DNA from: DASWVC01 sp036401335
Lineage (GTDB): Bacteria > Verrucomicrobiota > Verrucomicrobiia > Chthoniobacterales > JAFAMB01
Direction: 5' to 3'
Length of the DNA: 22,072 bases
Assembly: GCA_036401335.1 (NCBI GenBank)
Contig: DASWVC010000144.1
Coordinates: 1 to 22,072, forward strand
The position numbers and the translations under genes are program-made. Shown piece by piece: positions 21,983 through 22,072 of this stretch. The notes below the pieces were generated by a model. The model saw only the letters and a program-made list of their open reading frames with translations, was not told the origin of the DNA and did not search any database. The stretch's first letter is position 1. Each line of letters starts with the position of its first letter.

Positions 21983-22072
21983 TGGCCAGACGGCGTGCCG
22001 CCGTTACCCTCCACCAGACTTAAACTCCTCAAACGGCAGATGTACGGACGCGCAAATTTCGACTTACTGCGC
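21983..22072 (+). mobile_element. C-terminal remnant of an ISL3-family transposase, cut by window end
   Basis: From 22013 the frame reads TRLKLLKRQMYGRANFDLLR, which matches the C-terminal end of ISL3-type transposases (typical form RLKLLKRQMYGRAxFxLLRxRVL). Before it, W-P-D-G at 21983-21994 aligns without gaps to the usual W-S-N-G that precedes the catalytic E-G-Q. The seven residues between are changed and the catalytic Glu position reads Pro, so this piece looks degenerate. No upstream transposase sequence is present in the window, so the element is at least 5'-truncated here. Confidence 0.6.

Noticed and set aside
1..22072. CRISPR array, tRNA or rRNA genes
   Set aside because: No regularly spaced direct repeats and no sequence resembling tRNA or rRNA was seen on either strand.

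Overview
The window is a GC-rich chromosomal stretch from a Gram-negative bacterium: there are Sec-type signal peptides, a putative outer-membrane barrel ending in Phe, and an EmrAB-type pump. The gene mix (aerobic urate breakdown, DUF1264, secreted DUF4432, FHS sugar porter) and the many C-rich leaders without a Shine-Dalgarno sequence suggest a soil or host-associated bacterium. Verrucomicrobiota is my best guess, but no rRNA or marker gene is present and this is only inference.

Bases 1-7800 are a uric acid degradation region. On the plus strand lie allantoicase, ureidoglycolate lyase, OHCU decarboxylase, 5-hydroxyisourate hydrolase and a VOC protein. A minus-strand lrgA-lrgB pair and a minus-strand outer-membrane protein follow, then plus-strand urate oxidase and an NCS2 nucleobase permease. 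Together they cover import and conversion of urate to glyoxylate plus urea, except for allantoinase, which is not in the window and may lie just upstream. lrgB is truncated where it meets the VOC gene. Because plant PLGG1 (an LrgAB homologue) moves glycolate/glycerate and Bacillus LrgAB homologues move pyruvate, LrgAB here may handle the two-carbon end product.

Bases 8200-16520 hold a type II NADH dehydrogenase and a carbohydrate region. A minus-strand series runs FHS-family sugar transporter, PfkB sugar kinase, alpha-phosphoglucomutase. Divergent from it are a ribose-type periplasmic binding protein with no ABC partners nearby and a secreted DUF4432 (mutarotase-like) protein.

Bases 16770-22072 contain a DUF1264 (oil-body-associated-like) protein with a possible Tat signal, a secreted YHS-like protein, an EmrA/EmrB-type efflux pair, and an eroded right edge with a DUF1275 fragment and the C-terminal tail of an ISL3-type transposase.

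The most interesting non-coding signal is a family of at least six short hairpins, all intergenic. They share a CCGG(C/T)AGGGG-like lead and a near-constant six-base loop G(T/G)CC(T/C)N, while the paired arms differ from copy to copy and mostly keep pairing. No tRNA, rRNA, CRISPR array or transcription factor gene was seen.
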